Assembly: GCA_905178155.1 (NCBI GenBank)
Contig: CAJINV010000009.1
Span: forward strand, 1,299,907-1,363,906
Reading direction: 5' to 3'
Length of the DNA: 64,000 nucleotides
DNA from: Amoebophrya sp. A120
Lineage: Eukaryota > Sar > Dinophyceae > Syndiniales > Amoebophryaceae
Part shown: positions 1 to 11,754 of the stretch, piece by piece
Layout of the letters: each line of letters begins with the position of its first letter
Position numbering within the stretch: position 1 is the first letter of the stretch
Notes under the pieces: model-generated
The model's database searches: none
What the model saw: the letters and a program-made list of their open reading frames with translations, nothing else
Told to the model about the DNA's origin: nothing
Translations under genes and position numbers: made by a program

Positions 1-249
1 CTTCCAGATCAGATGCCGTTTGCAGTTTATGCCAAGTTACGTCGCGCTGCCCCGTGCGCTGCTTCCCCGCCCCAGACTGTGAACTCTGTGAAAATTGCTC
101 TTTCTAGCGCAAGTTTGCGATGTCAAACCGAGCGGGCGAAGCTATTCGAGTCTCGTACTAGTGCTATAGCTATTAGCTCCACACCGGCCAATATAGTGGC
201 ATTAGTGTTCTAACGGTAACAATTTCAATTATGGAAACTTAATACGAAC

Positions 250-3200
250 CTGCCCCCTGCTGTCCGTGGCACCGTAGCAGAGCCGGGCTCATGTACAGTG
301 AAATCTCCGAAAATGCCGTATATGTCTGCAAGGCAAATGGCTCTGCGAGGTCGTCCGAAGAAACTCGCGTCGCAACCCTCTGCCCTAAAATCACCGAATA
401 AAACGGAAATTTCAGATTCTGGTCCTGCGCTGTCCCACTTGTTCTCTCAAGAAGATAGCCTGCCGATCCGTCGACATCGTGCTTGTCCACAATCGATGCA
501 CGAGAAAAATCAAAAAGACGTGGCGCCGTCCAGTCAACTTTAACCTCCGCTGCCGCTGGTGTCGTTTCTGCATCAGTCGTCTTGGTTGCAGAGGTAAAGC
601 CGATATTATGCGGTGCCCATTCATTGAACACCACACCAGCCGACATCAGGCTCTTCGCACACAACGCGAGGGCATTCATCAGGTTGCTTCCTGTCTTGAC
701 TGCCTCGGTCGCAGAAGGATACCTTGATGCTTCAAACAGATTCTCGTTCTCCACGAAAACCTGAATCAGTATCTTTCGCGAATGGTTCTCATAGCTCACA
801 CCAACATGGTGCAAGTTTGCAACGCAATCGATCGGCGAGGACAAAAAGTGAACCAGAGCAACCTCGGCAGCGCTCGCTAAACACCGCACGTACTCAAGCT
901 GGCCTTTCTCGGTCTCGCCGGACTCTGGTGCGCGGCACAGACGAGCGGTCCGGGGTGTGAAAGCAGGAGTACTTTGGTATATCGGAGCACCGATGTCCCA
1001 AATCTTTGTTTTGAGCAACTCGTACAGTTTTTCCGCAACGTTCGCTACACCAATATTGTTGCACTCTCGCAGATTCTCAGGCTTGCCCTTTAATTCATGC
1101 TCGCAAAAGCTCCGCGTCAGCTGCAGAAGCGTTTCGGGTGCTCCGCCAAAGGCCGGAGAGGATGTTGCTACCCGGGTGATTGCTTCTCCCATCAGATTAA
1201 GAAACTCCGTTTGAGCTGCTGCGGAAGGTGACGCAGGTTGATGCTCCTTCCCAGGATTCGCACCAGCCTTCTCCCCCAAGGTGCGAAGCTCGTCAAGATC
1301 AGAAATGGACACAAGTTGAGGGGCGAAGCCAGACGCTAGTATCTTGGCCATTATTCCCGAAATCCTCTCCGACATGTTTGCGTCTGCGAACGCAGTGGCA
1401 ATCGATTTTCCCAATGCTTCTGCTGTCCACTCCTCGGGCTTCCCAACATTCCCGCACATCTCGAGAGAGTAAATATCATTCGATTTCCCGGAATCAAATA
1501 ACCTTTGCAGCTTGACATTGATCTCAGCTTTATTTCCAAATAATAGTTCCAGCAGCGTCGCCACCATGCCGTACCAGTCCGACTTTGGGCCGTACAGGGT
1601 CTCCGCATGCTCAGGGTAAGGCTCTCGGCCGCTTGGACGACCTAAATTGTGTATTTCGGAGTGGGTTAGGAGCTCGCGGAGTGATTTGGCACTCTGTGTA
1701 AAACCTACTTTTCTGCAGAATGCGAGCGCTTGTACACCCTTATATGGGTCTTCTGATTCTTTTGCAAGCATTGAAAAGAAAAGCTTGCGAACCTGTTTCA
1801 TATTTGTTTCCGCTAGCTCCAGGTACATTTCCGTGGCACCGTAAAAGAGCAGGACTCGTGTAACGCGTTTCTGCCGGGAGAGTCTGAGGCGTCTGCAGCG
1901 CATGTGGATACGCTGCAGCTTTAGTGCGTACACGCGTCGCAACTCTCTGGCCTAATACGACCGAAAAAAAAAAGACTTGTTTTGGTTGTAGCTGCCCGTC
2001 TGCCATAAGCACTCTCGTCGAACTTGTGTACTTCGGTGGGAAGTCGTAAAAGTCCACGATCGAAGCTCCCGTGAAATCGAAGAGGCGAGGCCTTGTCAAA
2101 TCAACTGTCCCGCTCGTGTCCGACCCGAGAAAGCCAATATTTTCGGGCGCCCATTTATTATACACCACGCCAGCTTCCATCAGCGAACGGGCGCACCACG
2201 AAAGCTTTGAAACGAGGACGAGCTCTCTCTGAGGCGAAGTATTTCGTAGATTTGTCATGGTCTGCTGTGCATGACCTGCAAAAGTATATTTCGTTTTCTT
2301 CGTCTTCTTGTCCACGGCCTCAGTCACCTTGTCCATGAAGAGGCGAAATTCCATCCCGGTCACAGCACCCTGATCATCTCTTTCTTCCTTCACCGCAACA
2401 TGATGCAGGGTTGCGACGCACCCAATGTGAGAAGACAAAAAGTGAATCAGTACACCTTCGGCAAAACTCTGGACACACCCTTGGAGCGCGCCTATTTCGC
2501 TTTCGCTAGCTGCTTCAGACCCATGTTCCGGTGCTGGCACATCGCACCTGCCGACGACACGGTACGGGGCGCCGCTGCTTTGTCCCTTCGAAGCATCAGC
2601 TGAAATCTTGTTTCCGAGCCAACCGAGCAGCTTCTTCGAGGCCGCGCCCGCGTCCATTCTTTGAATCTGGTCACATTCATCTGCAGGCATTTGGCCCTCC
2701 TGCTTCAAATGGTGACAGAACAACCACGTGAGCTGCAGAAGCGTTTTCGGTGCTCCACCCGCAGCCAGGTTCAGCTGTGCTAGGTTCTCGATGGACGTCT
2801 CTATAGAATGAAAAAACACGTCACGAGAAAATGATCGACGATAATCCGAAACATATTCAGCAGATGAACGGGCCGCCGCTCGTTCCAAAAAATCGTGGGC
2901 CGCGTTCGCGTACTTCTGATCTGATGACGAAGTCCTGCTCCCAGCGTCTGCCATGACATTCTCGCCTCGCGAAAGGCTACCAGGTATGCTCGAGTCAATG
3001 TTACGCAGCAGCGAATTGGTAATGGCTTCCGCACCTTCGTCCAATTTCGACAACTTTGTTGCTACGATGGCGCCGTCGAGATTTGGCGAGCGGTCGCTTG
3101 TCGCGGAGCTCCCTCTTTTTTCAGCTTCCAGAAAGGTCATGCTTGCGCTCGCGTCCTTGGATTGTGCCACATCTTTCGTTGCGAGACCCAGGCCTTCCCT

Positions 3201-3752
3201 ACTTCCGAAAGATGCGTCTCCAATTGCGACCTTGAAAGGTGTGTTCTCCCCCTCCTCCTCCTCCTCGAAGTCCTCCTCATCCTCGTCACCCGCACCGTTC
3301 CACCACACCAACGCAGCCCCCAGCCGGTCCATGGCGTCCGGCTGTCGCGGTCCGATCCCGTTGAACCCGAGAAACTTCCGCTCGCGGGCCTGCGTCAACT
3401 GCAACGGCGTTAACGACATGAGTTGCGCGGCAGCCAAGAGCCCCACGGTTCCCTTCAAGAACAATTTGCGCTTAAACGGAAAAACAGATTTAAACCCTTC
3501 CAGCAGCTCTTTACCGCGCGCAATCGACGGAGGAAACTTCGGAAAAAAACGCATCCACGTTCTCGCTTTCTGCAGCAGGCGTCTCAGCTGCCGGTGGCAT
3601 TTTCGCCGTTCTTGTTGCTCGCGCAACTTCGCTCGCACCTGCGCTTCCCGCATCTGCTTCTCCGTTTTCACCTTCGCGACCAGCGTGCGGGGCTTCGTGG
3701 TCGCTGGCGGGACGGTTTCGCCGGGCGGGGGAGTTTCGTTCGTGTTTGTCAT
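250..3752 (-). CDS. Tandem double kinase-like (pseudokinase-like) protein, 3' end outside window
   Basis: Two exons are visible, 3752-1793 and 1704-250, joined across an 88-nt GT-AG intron (1792-1705) in phase 1. The N-terminus is polar with a basic coiled coil, then a hydrophobic segment at about residues 95-118 that could be a signal anchor. Two homologous domains follow. Each carries a degenerate catalytic loop (KWAPENIGF near residue 533 and EWAPHNIGF in the second), a DFG-like LFDF motif (near 557) and an APE-like SPALLRCHG. The first continues into a C-lobe with SDWYGMVATLLELLFG, matching subdomain IX. The HRD aspartate is absent, so both look like pseudokinases. The second copy reaches a donor GTTCG at 249, homologous to the first, so its C-lobe should lie left of the window. 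Secreted rhoptry-type kinases of other alveolates are a possible analogy only. Confidence 0.6.
1705..1792 (-). other. Intron of the kinase-like gene
   Basis: The minus strand reads GTTCGCAAGC at the donor and ends AAAAGTAG. Removal joins the APE-like region of domain 1 to a C-lobe in another frame, both in phase 1. Without it the frame closes 20 codons later. The donor sequence is repeated at the equivalent place in the second domain (249), which supports it. Confidence 0.55.
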
Positions 3753-3879
3753 GGTTTTTCTGGTGTGTGGGAGAAGCTGTTTATTTTCTCTGGCGTGATA
3801 TTGGTAGTGATTTGGACCAACTTTTTATCGGCCAAGAAAATCGAAAAAAAATCCGGTGGCGCGGCGAAACTGTAGAGGC

Positions 3880-4560
3880 CAGAGCCAACCAACGTAAGGG
3901 GGGCGATTCCCGATTCCCGAATTTTGCATTGCTCAAAATCGATTTTGCATTCCCGCAGACGCGGATTGCACAAAATCGATTTTGCATTGCACGAAACCGA
4001 ATCCCGCAAAATCGATTTTGCATTGCACAAAATCGATTTTGTATTGCACAGCATCGATTTTGCGTTGCACAAAACCGAATCCCGATTTTGCAGTGCACAA
4101 AATCGATTTTGCATTGCACAAAACCGAAAGCAGCAAAATCGATCTTGCATTGCACAGAAACGATTTTGCATTGCACAAAACCGAATCCCGATTTTGCATT
4201 GCACAAAATGGATTCTGCATTCCCGCAGACGCGGATTGCACAAAATCGATTTTGCATTGCACAAAACCGAATCCCGCAAAATCGATTTTGCATTGCACAA
4301 AATCGATCTTGCATTGCACAAAATCGATTTTGCACTGCACAAAATCGATTTTGCTCTGCACAAAACCGAATCCCGATTCTGCATTGCACAAAACCGAATC
4401 CCGCAAAATCGATTTTGCATTGCACAAAATCGATTTTGCATGGCACACAACGCAGATTGCACAAAATCGAAGCCGCAGACGCGGATTGCACAAAACCCCT
4501 CCTCCAGACGCGCAATCCCGCAGATTGCACAAAATCGATTTTCCATTCCCCCAGAACGCA
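3880..4560. repeat. Tandem array of a 21-bp unit built on AAAATCGATTTT
   Basis: The unit GCACAAAATCGATTTTGCAT(T) is repeated head to tail. It alternates with a longer variant that inserts ACCGAATCCCGC before the palindrome. The unit lacks stop codons in most frames, so several long ORFs on both strands cross the array. They are all cysteine/isoleucine/asparagine-rich translations of the repeat and I do not call them genes. The array starts about 130 bp upstream of the start codon of the kinase-like gene. Confidence 0.9.
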
Positions 4561-6770
4561 GCGCCGACCACAAGGCCGGTTTTGAGCTGACCACAGGTGG
4601 TTCGATGTTGTGGGTCGCGCAAGGGCTGTTGAAGGCCACACAATCGCCCGACCACACAAAATCGATTTCGCAGCTTCCCAGGTCCGACAGAATCGAGCGG
4701 CCGCGTGGCTCAATATCGAGGCGGTGCGCCACGCAATCCGCCGGGCCGACGGACTAGGGGGGAGAGCTTCCAGCTATGCGCTTTAGCGGATCTCCCACAA
4801 AATCGATTTTGTGCGTCCGCCCTTTCTTCGCGGATGCAGTCTCCCACGCCAATGCCTTACCAACCCCCGTCCCAGCCCGCGCCCTCAGAGGTACGGGCAA
4901 CGGGCCCTACCGGCCACAAAGTCGATTCTGCAACCCCTCAACCCTATGGACAACGTCGGCACCTTGCCGGACATTAGATTTTCCGGAGAGATCTGGACTT
5001 CCGGAAAGATCTCGGGAGATCGCTGCGGTCCGGATTTTCCGACTTCCGGAAAATAGAGCTTCCGAGAAAATAGCAGAAAATCGATTTTGTGCCTCCATTA
5101 CTATTCAATAGTAGCGAGATCGGACTAAACCTGGTCCATACCATCGGCGGAGGCAGTTGCTTACTATCCAGTTGGTAAGCTGCTGCCAAAAATCCAAAAA
5201 AAATCCGAAGGCAGTCGCGCTCGAGGTGTCGCGCGCAAAAATCCGCGTTGTTTTGTGTTGCGTCCCGAGCAAAATAATAATTACTATTGAATAGTAACCA
5301 ACTGCCTCCGCCGATGGTATGGACCAGGTTTGGTCCGTCTCCGTTACTATTGAATAGTAACTCGCGCGCACTTTTGGCGCATTTTTGGCGCACACTCGGG
5401 CGCACTTTTGGCACACAGAAAATCGACTTTGAAGCGCCTCCGAATCTCTTGAAAGTGCAAGCGTTCGGATTTTTGGCAGCAGATTACCAACTGGATAGTA
5501 AGCAACTGCCTCCGCCGATGGTATGGACCAGGTTTGGTCCGTTCTCCTTAGCAATGAAGCAGAAAATCGATTTTCCGAGTCGATTTTCGATTTCGAGGAC
5601 TTGCTGATGTCCCGATCTCGATTTTCGATTTCGGAAAATTCCGGATTTTTCGCAAACTCCGGACTTTTCGAAATTTCCGGAATTTCCGGAACCCGGAAAA
5701 TCGATTTTTCGGCAGTCCCGGAAAGTCCAAGCAACGCGCGGACTTCCGGAAAACTTGCTCCTCTGGATTTTCAGGAAGTTGGAAAATCGATTTTGGCAAA
5801 CAGCCGGACAGCCACCTGCCTTACCCACATAGCAGGCCCGCGCCACCTCTTTTGCCCGCACCACCACTGACGCGGACATCGCACAAGGAGCGGTCCAACA
5901 AAATCGATTTTGCACGCCTCGGGTGATTGAACCCGCAGACGATTCTGCGAGCCTGAAATAACTAAAATCCCCGACTCTGCGCCCCATCAAGCGCCCAGCG
6001 GCTGTCGAGGACTGAGCCGCGGCACCCACCGAGGGCTGTCTGTTTACAAAATCGATTTTGCGACCCCCGCGCCAGCCGAGAGCCTGTTCCTGGCGCCTCT
6101 ACGGAGCTCAGAACACGCAGACGGGGCCCATGCCGCTCCCGCGGCTTTTCAGAACTTGGGCCCGGATGTAAGTCACAAGCTCGGGCGTTTTTCATTGCTT
6201 TCTACGCTGGGCCAACGCGATGAATGTGCGGAACTTCATCGGGGCGCAAGTTCTGGAATTCGCGATCATCCCTAAGCCTGTAGCGTGCGAGCGAAACATC
6301 GATCCAAGGCGGGCAGAGGCCCGTCCTCTGCGACTTCGCCCCACGCAATCAATTTTGCAGCTTTTGCCGGATTTTCCGGCTTTTGTGTTGGTAAAATCGA
6401 TTTTGCGACCACGCGCGGATTGTGTGGCCCCGCCCGAGGATAGGGCATCTTCGAAAAGCGTGCCCGAAGGGTGCGCACAAAATCGAATCTGTCCGCGGGT
6501 ACTCACAAAATCGATTTTGTGAGCACCGCCCGCCGGGCGGAACATGACAACCCGGCGCCCCCAACCCGGCTGCGGGAATCTTTCTGGCAGCCCGGACGCT
6601 CCAGGGTGGGGCCTAACGCCTCAGGACACCGGCAAAAACTGCCGGGAGACCGAGTTGGCGCATTCTCGAGCTTCGAGAACGCGGGCAACCGACTTCGCTT
6701 CGCGCTACTTTGCTTCGCTTGTGGACGTTAGCAGCCGCGGCACAAAGTCGATTTTTTGCGGCGTGCCTGG
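4560..6770. repeat. Dispersed AAAATCGATTTT palindromes in non-repetitive DNA
   Basis: After the tight array ends, the same 12-bp palindrome recurs at roughly 4798, 5076, 5561, 5695, 5782, 5899, 6047, 6393 and 6505. One-base variants lie between (for example 4918, 5418, 6346 and 6744). The intervening sequence is otherwise unrelated and GC-rich, with many TTCCGGAAA words between 4980 and 5780. No gene is supported here. Confidence 0.8.
5098..5562. repeat. Three-copy inverted/direct repeat of about 80-95 bp
   Basis: Segment 5101-5195 recurs as a near-perfect reverse complement at about 5467-5560. A shorter copy in the same orientation as the second lies at 5281-5361. The shared core is GGCGGAGGCAGTTGCTTACT and its complement. 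The middle copy is bounded by the small palindrome TTACTATTGAATAGTAA at both ends. Outer arms and a roughly 270-bp spacer could form a large hairpin. Confidence 0.85.
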
Positions 6771-7884
6771 ATTTTTTGCGGATTTTTTTCCGATTTTCTT
6801 AACATTTTTGAAGTCGGTCCAAATCAGTACTAAGTGATAAACGGAATGCTTAACTGACAAGACGATTGAAAAGAAAAGCAAGGTGAAGCAAGCTTTGAAA
6901 CAAAGTTAACAAGTGTTGAATTCAAATAAAAGAAAGCAATTACTTAAACCGGGGGAAACTCGTGAATCTACCTCATGGAGGAGGCTTTTCACTGAAGGGA
7001 GTACGGAGATCAAATCAACTTACGAATCAATGAGAAACTGCACAGCAGCAGACGACAACAAGTTTCATCTGTCGGACCATACACAGGTTGATAAGGAAGA
7101 GTACGACCCATAAAGCACGATTTTGAACGATCACAGAACGATGATACAGCTTGCGCACGAAAACCGAGGTTCAGGACATGCTGCGTACGATCGGAAAGGA
7201 GAAATGTTCAAAACCGAGATATTGTTGAGGAAAACGAGACACCGACAGTCTGACGTGACGATGCAGCAGTAGAAGACGGCTGTTTTTGTATTGTCCTTAA
7301 AGAGGCGCTTGTGGGAGGACTCACATTTCGCACTCACGCAGCCTTTTCCAAAACAAACGCTCATCGCGGAACAGCGACAGTAGCGCTATCATGGGATCAT
7401 CCAACAAGTTCATCGTTGACGCGAAGTTCAGAAAACGCTGACTACTTCATCTGCAGAAGCGATACATCGAATTAGGTTGCATCCGCACAAAAGCAATTTC
7501 TTCCCCGAGTGGCGAGTGCCATGTTTTCTCACAGTCGGCACTGACTCCAGGTCTGCAGGTCCTCGGCGGTTATGTTCGCAAGGAGATTGTCATGTTTGTA
7601 TTGCGCCGCGTGCATCCCGTGGAGCACATTATACCGGTTTGGTCCCCGCGCCGACATCACCCCGCAGCACGAGTTCGGAAAACGGGTTCTTATCAGCGTC
7701 GCAATCTGGAACAGAAACAAAAACCCCACGCTGCTGAGCAAACCGCCAAGGGAGTAGCTGTTGGATCGTGGTTTGGTTCGGTCGTTCCGAATGCGGCACA
7801 GAGGAAACAGCTGCTCAGCGAGTCTCTTCAACCAAACTGCCTACCGCTATAGCATTCAAAAACGAGTTCGCGAAAAAAAACGTA
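6771..7884. other. Intergenic, no supported gene
   Basis: Short ORFs occur but none has a recognisable product. A minus-strand frame at 7831-7529 includes a hydrophobic stretch (LGGLLSSVGFLFLFQIATLI) that could be a membrane exon belonging to the neighbouring minus-strand ORF. I could not connect it by splice sites. Confidence 0.4.
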
Positions 7885-8154
7885 CTAAAAAACGAGCTGG
7901 CTCGTGATTGCGTCCGCCGACACGGTGCTCGTCGTTTCGTCCAACTGTGCGAGGTCGAGGGCTCTTGCTGGTCCCAGTGGCGTTGATTCTGCCACCGTAC
8001 TTGCCGGCTGTTCTGTGTGTGGTTGCGCAGCTTGCGACCCCTTCCGCTTGAAGTACCCGAGCATCTCCGACCCATCAAAAGCGTCGGCAACCGCGGCCGA
8101 AAGCGCAAGCAAGACCAGAGGCAGCAGTGTCAATGCCGTCATGTCGTTGAGCAC
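7885..8154 (-). CDS. Small putative secreted protein (89 aa)
   Basis: The ORF starts MLNDMTALTLLPLVLLALSA and has a clear hydrophobic core ending at an AVADA motif near residue 25, a typical signal peptidase site. About 64 polar residues follow, rich in Ser, Thr and Ala, with no cysteines and no recognisable domain. It may be a complete small secreted protein or the first exon of a longer one. Support is only the signal peptide and composition. Confidence 0.4.
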   Translation of the reverse strand: MLNDMTALTLLPLVLLALSAAVADAFDGSEMLGYFKRKGSQAAQPHTEQPASTVAESTPLGPARALDLAQLDETTSTVSADAITSQLVF

Positions 8155-9327
8155 CTTGGTGCAGTAGGAAGTGCGCTTACAAAACCAATACTAAGAATCC
8201 TCATCGATCACTCTCAGGACTCGCTTAAAGGAAGATAAAGACGACACACCAAGATAGACGCTGATACCGCTCGTCTCTCCTTAGTGCTGCTGTTGCAGAG
8301 AGTTCGCACTCTCATTGCCAGCGCACTTGTAGATGAAGAGAAGTTTTCTGCTACCTAATACGTTTTTCTTCACATCGCGCTGCGCGATTGATATCATCTT
8401 GTTGTAGTCAAACGCTGAAACCAAACAAAAAGGCCCGAATCTTGGCCGGACCGGTGATTGCCATGGGGTCGATTGTCCAGTAGGAAAATATTGCTTCTTT
8501 GCTTTTGAAGACATGTGACACAGCAAATAACTTCTGTTTCGTGGTCATACGTTTTATGTCGATGAGTCATACGTTTGTTTCCCTAGATTTTTGATATGAG
8601 CTATTCCTTAATCCTTAATCTTCCTTTAGGCATCCTTACGTATCCATAGGAGTAGTCAAAGCAGTTTAAATGAAGCAGCTGGCATAGTGGCTTCGCTTTA
8701 GCTTTTGGTACAGCCACAATTCACGATGTTTCCCAGATTTTTGAAAAAGTCAGTTTTGTGTGCATCAGAACCGCCTAGTTGCAGCAATTTCCCGAAATCT
8801 TAAAATCATTAGGTGTGCTAGCCATTCATTATGTTTTCGCGTCCTATCCGACGCTGCACTCCTACTCGCGCGCGAGCGCCGTGCCTATTCATAGCGGAGG
8901 TGCAGCACACAGGAAGATGACATCGGATGGTTTGCTTTTTTAAGTAATGCCACTGACTTAGGAACTTTCGACACCGAACCACGTCTTGAACCGCGGCATG
9001 AGCACCGGAAGTATGGAAACGAAGAAAACCTGTCACCCCTGGTTCGCAAGCTTTGCTGTTCGACGCTAAGGCTGCAGCGGTCATCGTCGACTTTTTGCAT
9101 ACGATCATTCACGCTCTTGTGTAGTAATGTTTGAGATACTTAAGTTTGTACGTCTGCGTTTCATTCTCTATTTTTTTTCCCACCTCATGGCTGTACAGAT
9201 TTTAGCTGAAACCACAGCGGAGTGGCAGACCTCCAGCTCCAGATGCAGAAACATGTAAAAATGCTGCACGAACAGCGCTTGCAGAGCCAATTTCTGCACC
9301 AGAGGGACGGTTGTTTTACCCGATACC
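8155..9327. other. Intergenic with one possible terminal exon
   Basis: On the minus strand near 8425, an acceptor-like TTTCAG is followed by an open frame to a stop at 8281 (SAFDYNKMISIAQRDVKKNV and onward). This could be the last exon of a minus-strand gene, but no upstream exon was found. The rest is AT-rich and shows nothing I can support. Confidence 0.3.
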
Positions 9328-11338
9328 GAGCAACGCCCCGCTTCCACCAAGATGCACCGCTTTTACGTGTACGCCAGCGTAGAGTCCCGCCATAAAACCG
9401 CGCTCAGCTGGTAGTTGTTTTTGTCCATTTCGAGAAAATAGGAATACGTGGGTAGTTCAGTACTACAATGCTATGCACCATTCATGCCACTAAGCAACGG
9501 TACAAACATCAGGGTCAAAGTATACAGGCAATCTGTCCGGCTTTTGCGACGAATCCGGGAACGTTTATGTTGTCTGCCCATGTGGTCACTGCGCCTTTCG
9601 GATCGAACGTGGCCGTATGTCCAATTGAAAACAATCCCCGGTGTGAGCAACACTGGCTCAAAGCTGAGTGTGATACTCAAGTGCTGGTTCTTGCATTGCC
9701 AAAATATAACTTATGGTGCCCCACAAATCAGTCGCCTTCATGGCCATTCGGCAATGGCAATGCTTCAGTTCTTCGTGCCTCCAATAGCTTTAGCAACGAA
9801 CTGCAACTCCAGTCATAAAGTGCCGTCAAGGGAAGATGCTTTCAGTTTCATACCGCGATGGCTTCCTTCTGGATGATCGTTCTCGTCACGTCGCACCAGC
9901 AATTCAGCATGACGCCGAACATACCGGCCCCGAATCCACCTGATAGATTATGCAGAGGCCGTGAAATAAAGATGTTGCATTTTTTTGCATTCGGTTTAGA
10001 GTTGAAAAGAGGACACATGCAATCTTTCACGTACCAATCACGTCGCTCATGATTCCCTTCCCGAACACCGATTGCGCTGCTCCGGAGAAGACGTCGCGAA
10101 TTATCCCGTTGAAAATAATTTCCACTTGATCGCAACTCACATCACCATCTTTGTGCGGTGTAGCGCTTATTTCGACGCTTCAAAAGCGCTAGCGCCAGGT
10201 GGCAAAGTAAGTACTATCTTGCTTTGCTGGGCCGAGAACGAATGTCCAAGAAATCATTTTCACCTTCGTAAAAGAAGCAAAGAAACCGCCGGTCCATGCG
10301 GCCTGACGGACCTGCATCTATAGATTGCAAAAGTGTCTGGGTCTGGAAGATTGCAACTTGTCATGCTAATTCCGAATGATGCAAAAATCTGTGTTGCATG
10401 AGTGCCAAAAGCTGTCCACTTTCGACCAATTTGGGAGGCAGTTTCTCACTCAGGATAGGCAGGATAGAACTCTCAGAGAATCTGTCATGCTATGTCCTAC
10501 ATACCAGACCTCATGGGTCATGGAAAACCTGCATTACAAGTCTGGCACTCTTCCAGACCCAGACACTTTTGCAGTTGATAGCATCCCTGCGTAGCCGATG
10601 TAGAGCCCCGCCGAACCGCGGGTCTTGTACAGATGGCTTGCAACAGAGGACATACCTGGGTGTGGATTATGGAATGCACACGGTCGAAAGATGGATCTGC
10701 AGAGTCGTGATAAGATTTTTCCAATTCCAGTCGTCAATACTTCACTGCTACCCGCAGTACACAACCGCGCAGAACCACGTCTACAAGAAATGTCAAACAG
10801 CAGCAGAAATACCATTGAATCGTTTTTCCTTGTCGAGCTGCTCGGCCAACTTAATGTTCTCGATGGGACTAATAATCACTACTTCGGGCACGGTGGCCAG
10901 CATACCCGCGACGCCCTTGGTCAGTGGCGTGCCGTCCTTTTGCTTGCGCCCGAAGACACCCTCGTGTGCGATGGGCTGCACCCAAAATTTCACCACTCGG
11001 GAAAAGGTGCCCCTGGTCAGCTCCGCGACCATACCCTGCTTCGCGAAACCAGCAACTCCGTGGGTCTTCAAAAAACCAGAAATTGCTTCGCCCGCTCCGA
11101 CGCCTGCGTTAGGATTGTTTCTATGATATCATGTGATCACCAGAAGCAATTCTTATCATACTTACGTGGTCGTTCATGGCAGTCGCGCGAAACTTGAAAC
11201 AGATCTCTTACCTGGATTCGCCATCACCAAGGCACGACAGACGTCTACGGGGTACATTGTAACGGCCACGGTGGCCGCACCCGCGGTCACCGGAGCCAGG
11301 GTGGCCAAGGCGCCACTCTTTTTCGGCGGAGCTGACAT
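9328..11338 (-). CDS. Mitochondrial carrier family (SLC25) protein, at least six exons
   Basis: Three carrier repeats can be read. Exon 1 (11338-11212) has AGAATVAVTMYPVDVCRAL, the P-x-D signature of repeat 1. Exon 2 (11103-10813) has GVAGMLATVPEVVIISPIEN with IKLAEQ for repeat 2. Exon 3 (10655-10581) gives LYKTRGSAGLYIGYAGM. It is joined across an introner to exon 4 (10313-10264), QVRQAAWTGGFFASF. A later exon, around 9961-9874, has GGFGAGMFGVMLNCWCDVTR, the third repeat. The last exon ends GLYAGVHVKAVHLGGSGALL and stops at 9328. Transport of a carboxylate or other small anion across the inner mitochondrial membrane is the family role, but I cannot name the substrate. Exons between 10264 and 9328 are only partly resolved. 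An in-frame ATG at 11389 is an alternative start. Confidence 0.75.
10319..10580 (+). mobile_element. Introner element, family A, copy 1 (antisense to its host gene)
   Basis: This 262-bp insertion is flanked by a 5-bp duplication GCATC (10314-10318 and 10581-10585). Inverted termini read GCAAAAGTGTCTGGGTCTGG on the left and the same motif, with CAACTG before it, on the reverse complement of the right end. Its interior matches the copies at 43845 and 58767 in the same plus orientation, although this host gene is on the minus strand. Removing the element plus one duplication gives GGG ATG CAG GTC and a carrier-like GMQVRQ. If splice sites lie inside the termini the intron would be GC-AG. Confidence 0.85.
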
Positions 11339-11754
11339 TCTGTCTGAGGTAGAGTAGATCAACAAAACTCGGCGCTTATGCGGTCTCACGTCCGCCCGAG
11401 GTTAAACTTAACTTCGTCGAGAAGCGTTCCGACAGAGCTCTGGGGACAAGAGCCGCACGAAAGACAGAGAGGGGTCCTGTGAGCGGCAGGACGCGAACAA
11501 GAGCTTCCTTTGTAGTAAAACACATGCGCGCAGTGGAAAAAACCAAGGAAAAAACAATGCAAACCTGCGCCTGATGCTGATTAACCCTCGAAAGAAAATA
11601 ATGCTATCTCTCTTCAGTCAATGGCTGCGTTCTGCAGAACAGGACTATCACACTCACGCTCGAGTAAAAAAATGCAGTTTGTGAGAAGATCGCTCAGAGG
11701 CCTTGATGCTGCTGGAAACGACCAATGCAGCCCGTCGTCCGGGAACATGTTCAC

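Noticed and set aside
2953-3798. 281-codon plus-strand ORF
   Set aside because: It is antisense to the kinase-like exon; Ser/Arg-rich shadow with no features.
3746-4757. Several 200-330-codon ORFs on both strands rich in C, F, I, N and Q
   Set aside because: They are translations of the 21-bp AAAATCGATTTT array in different frames. No single frame is better than the others.
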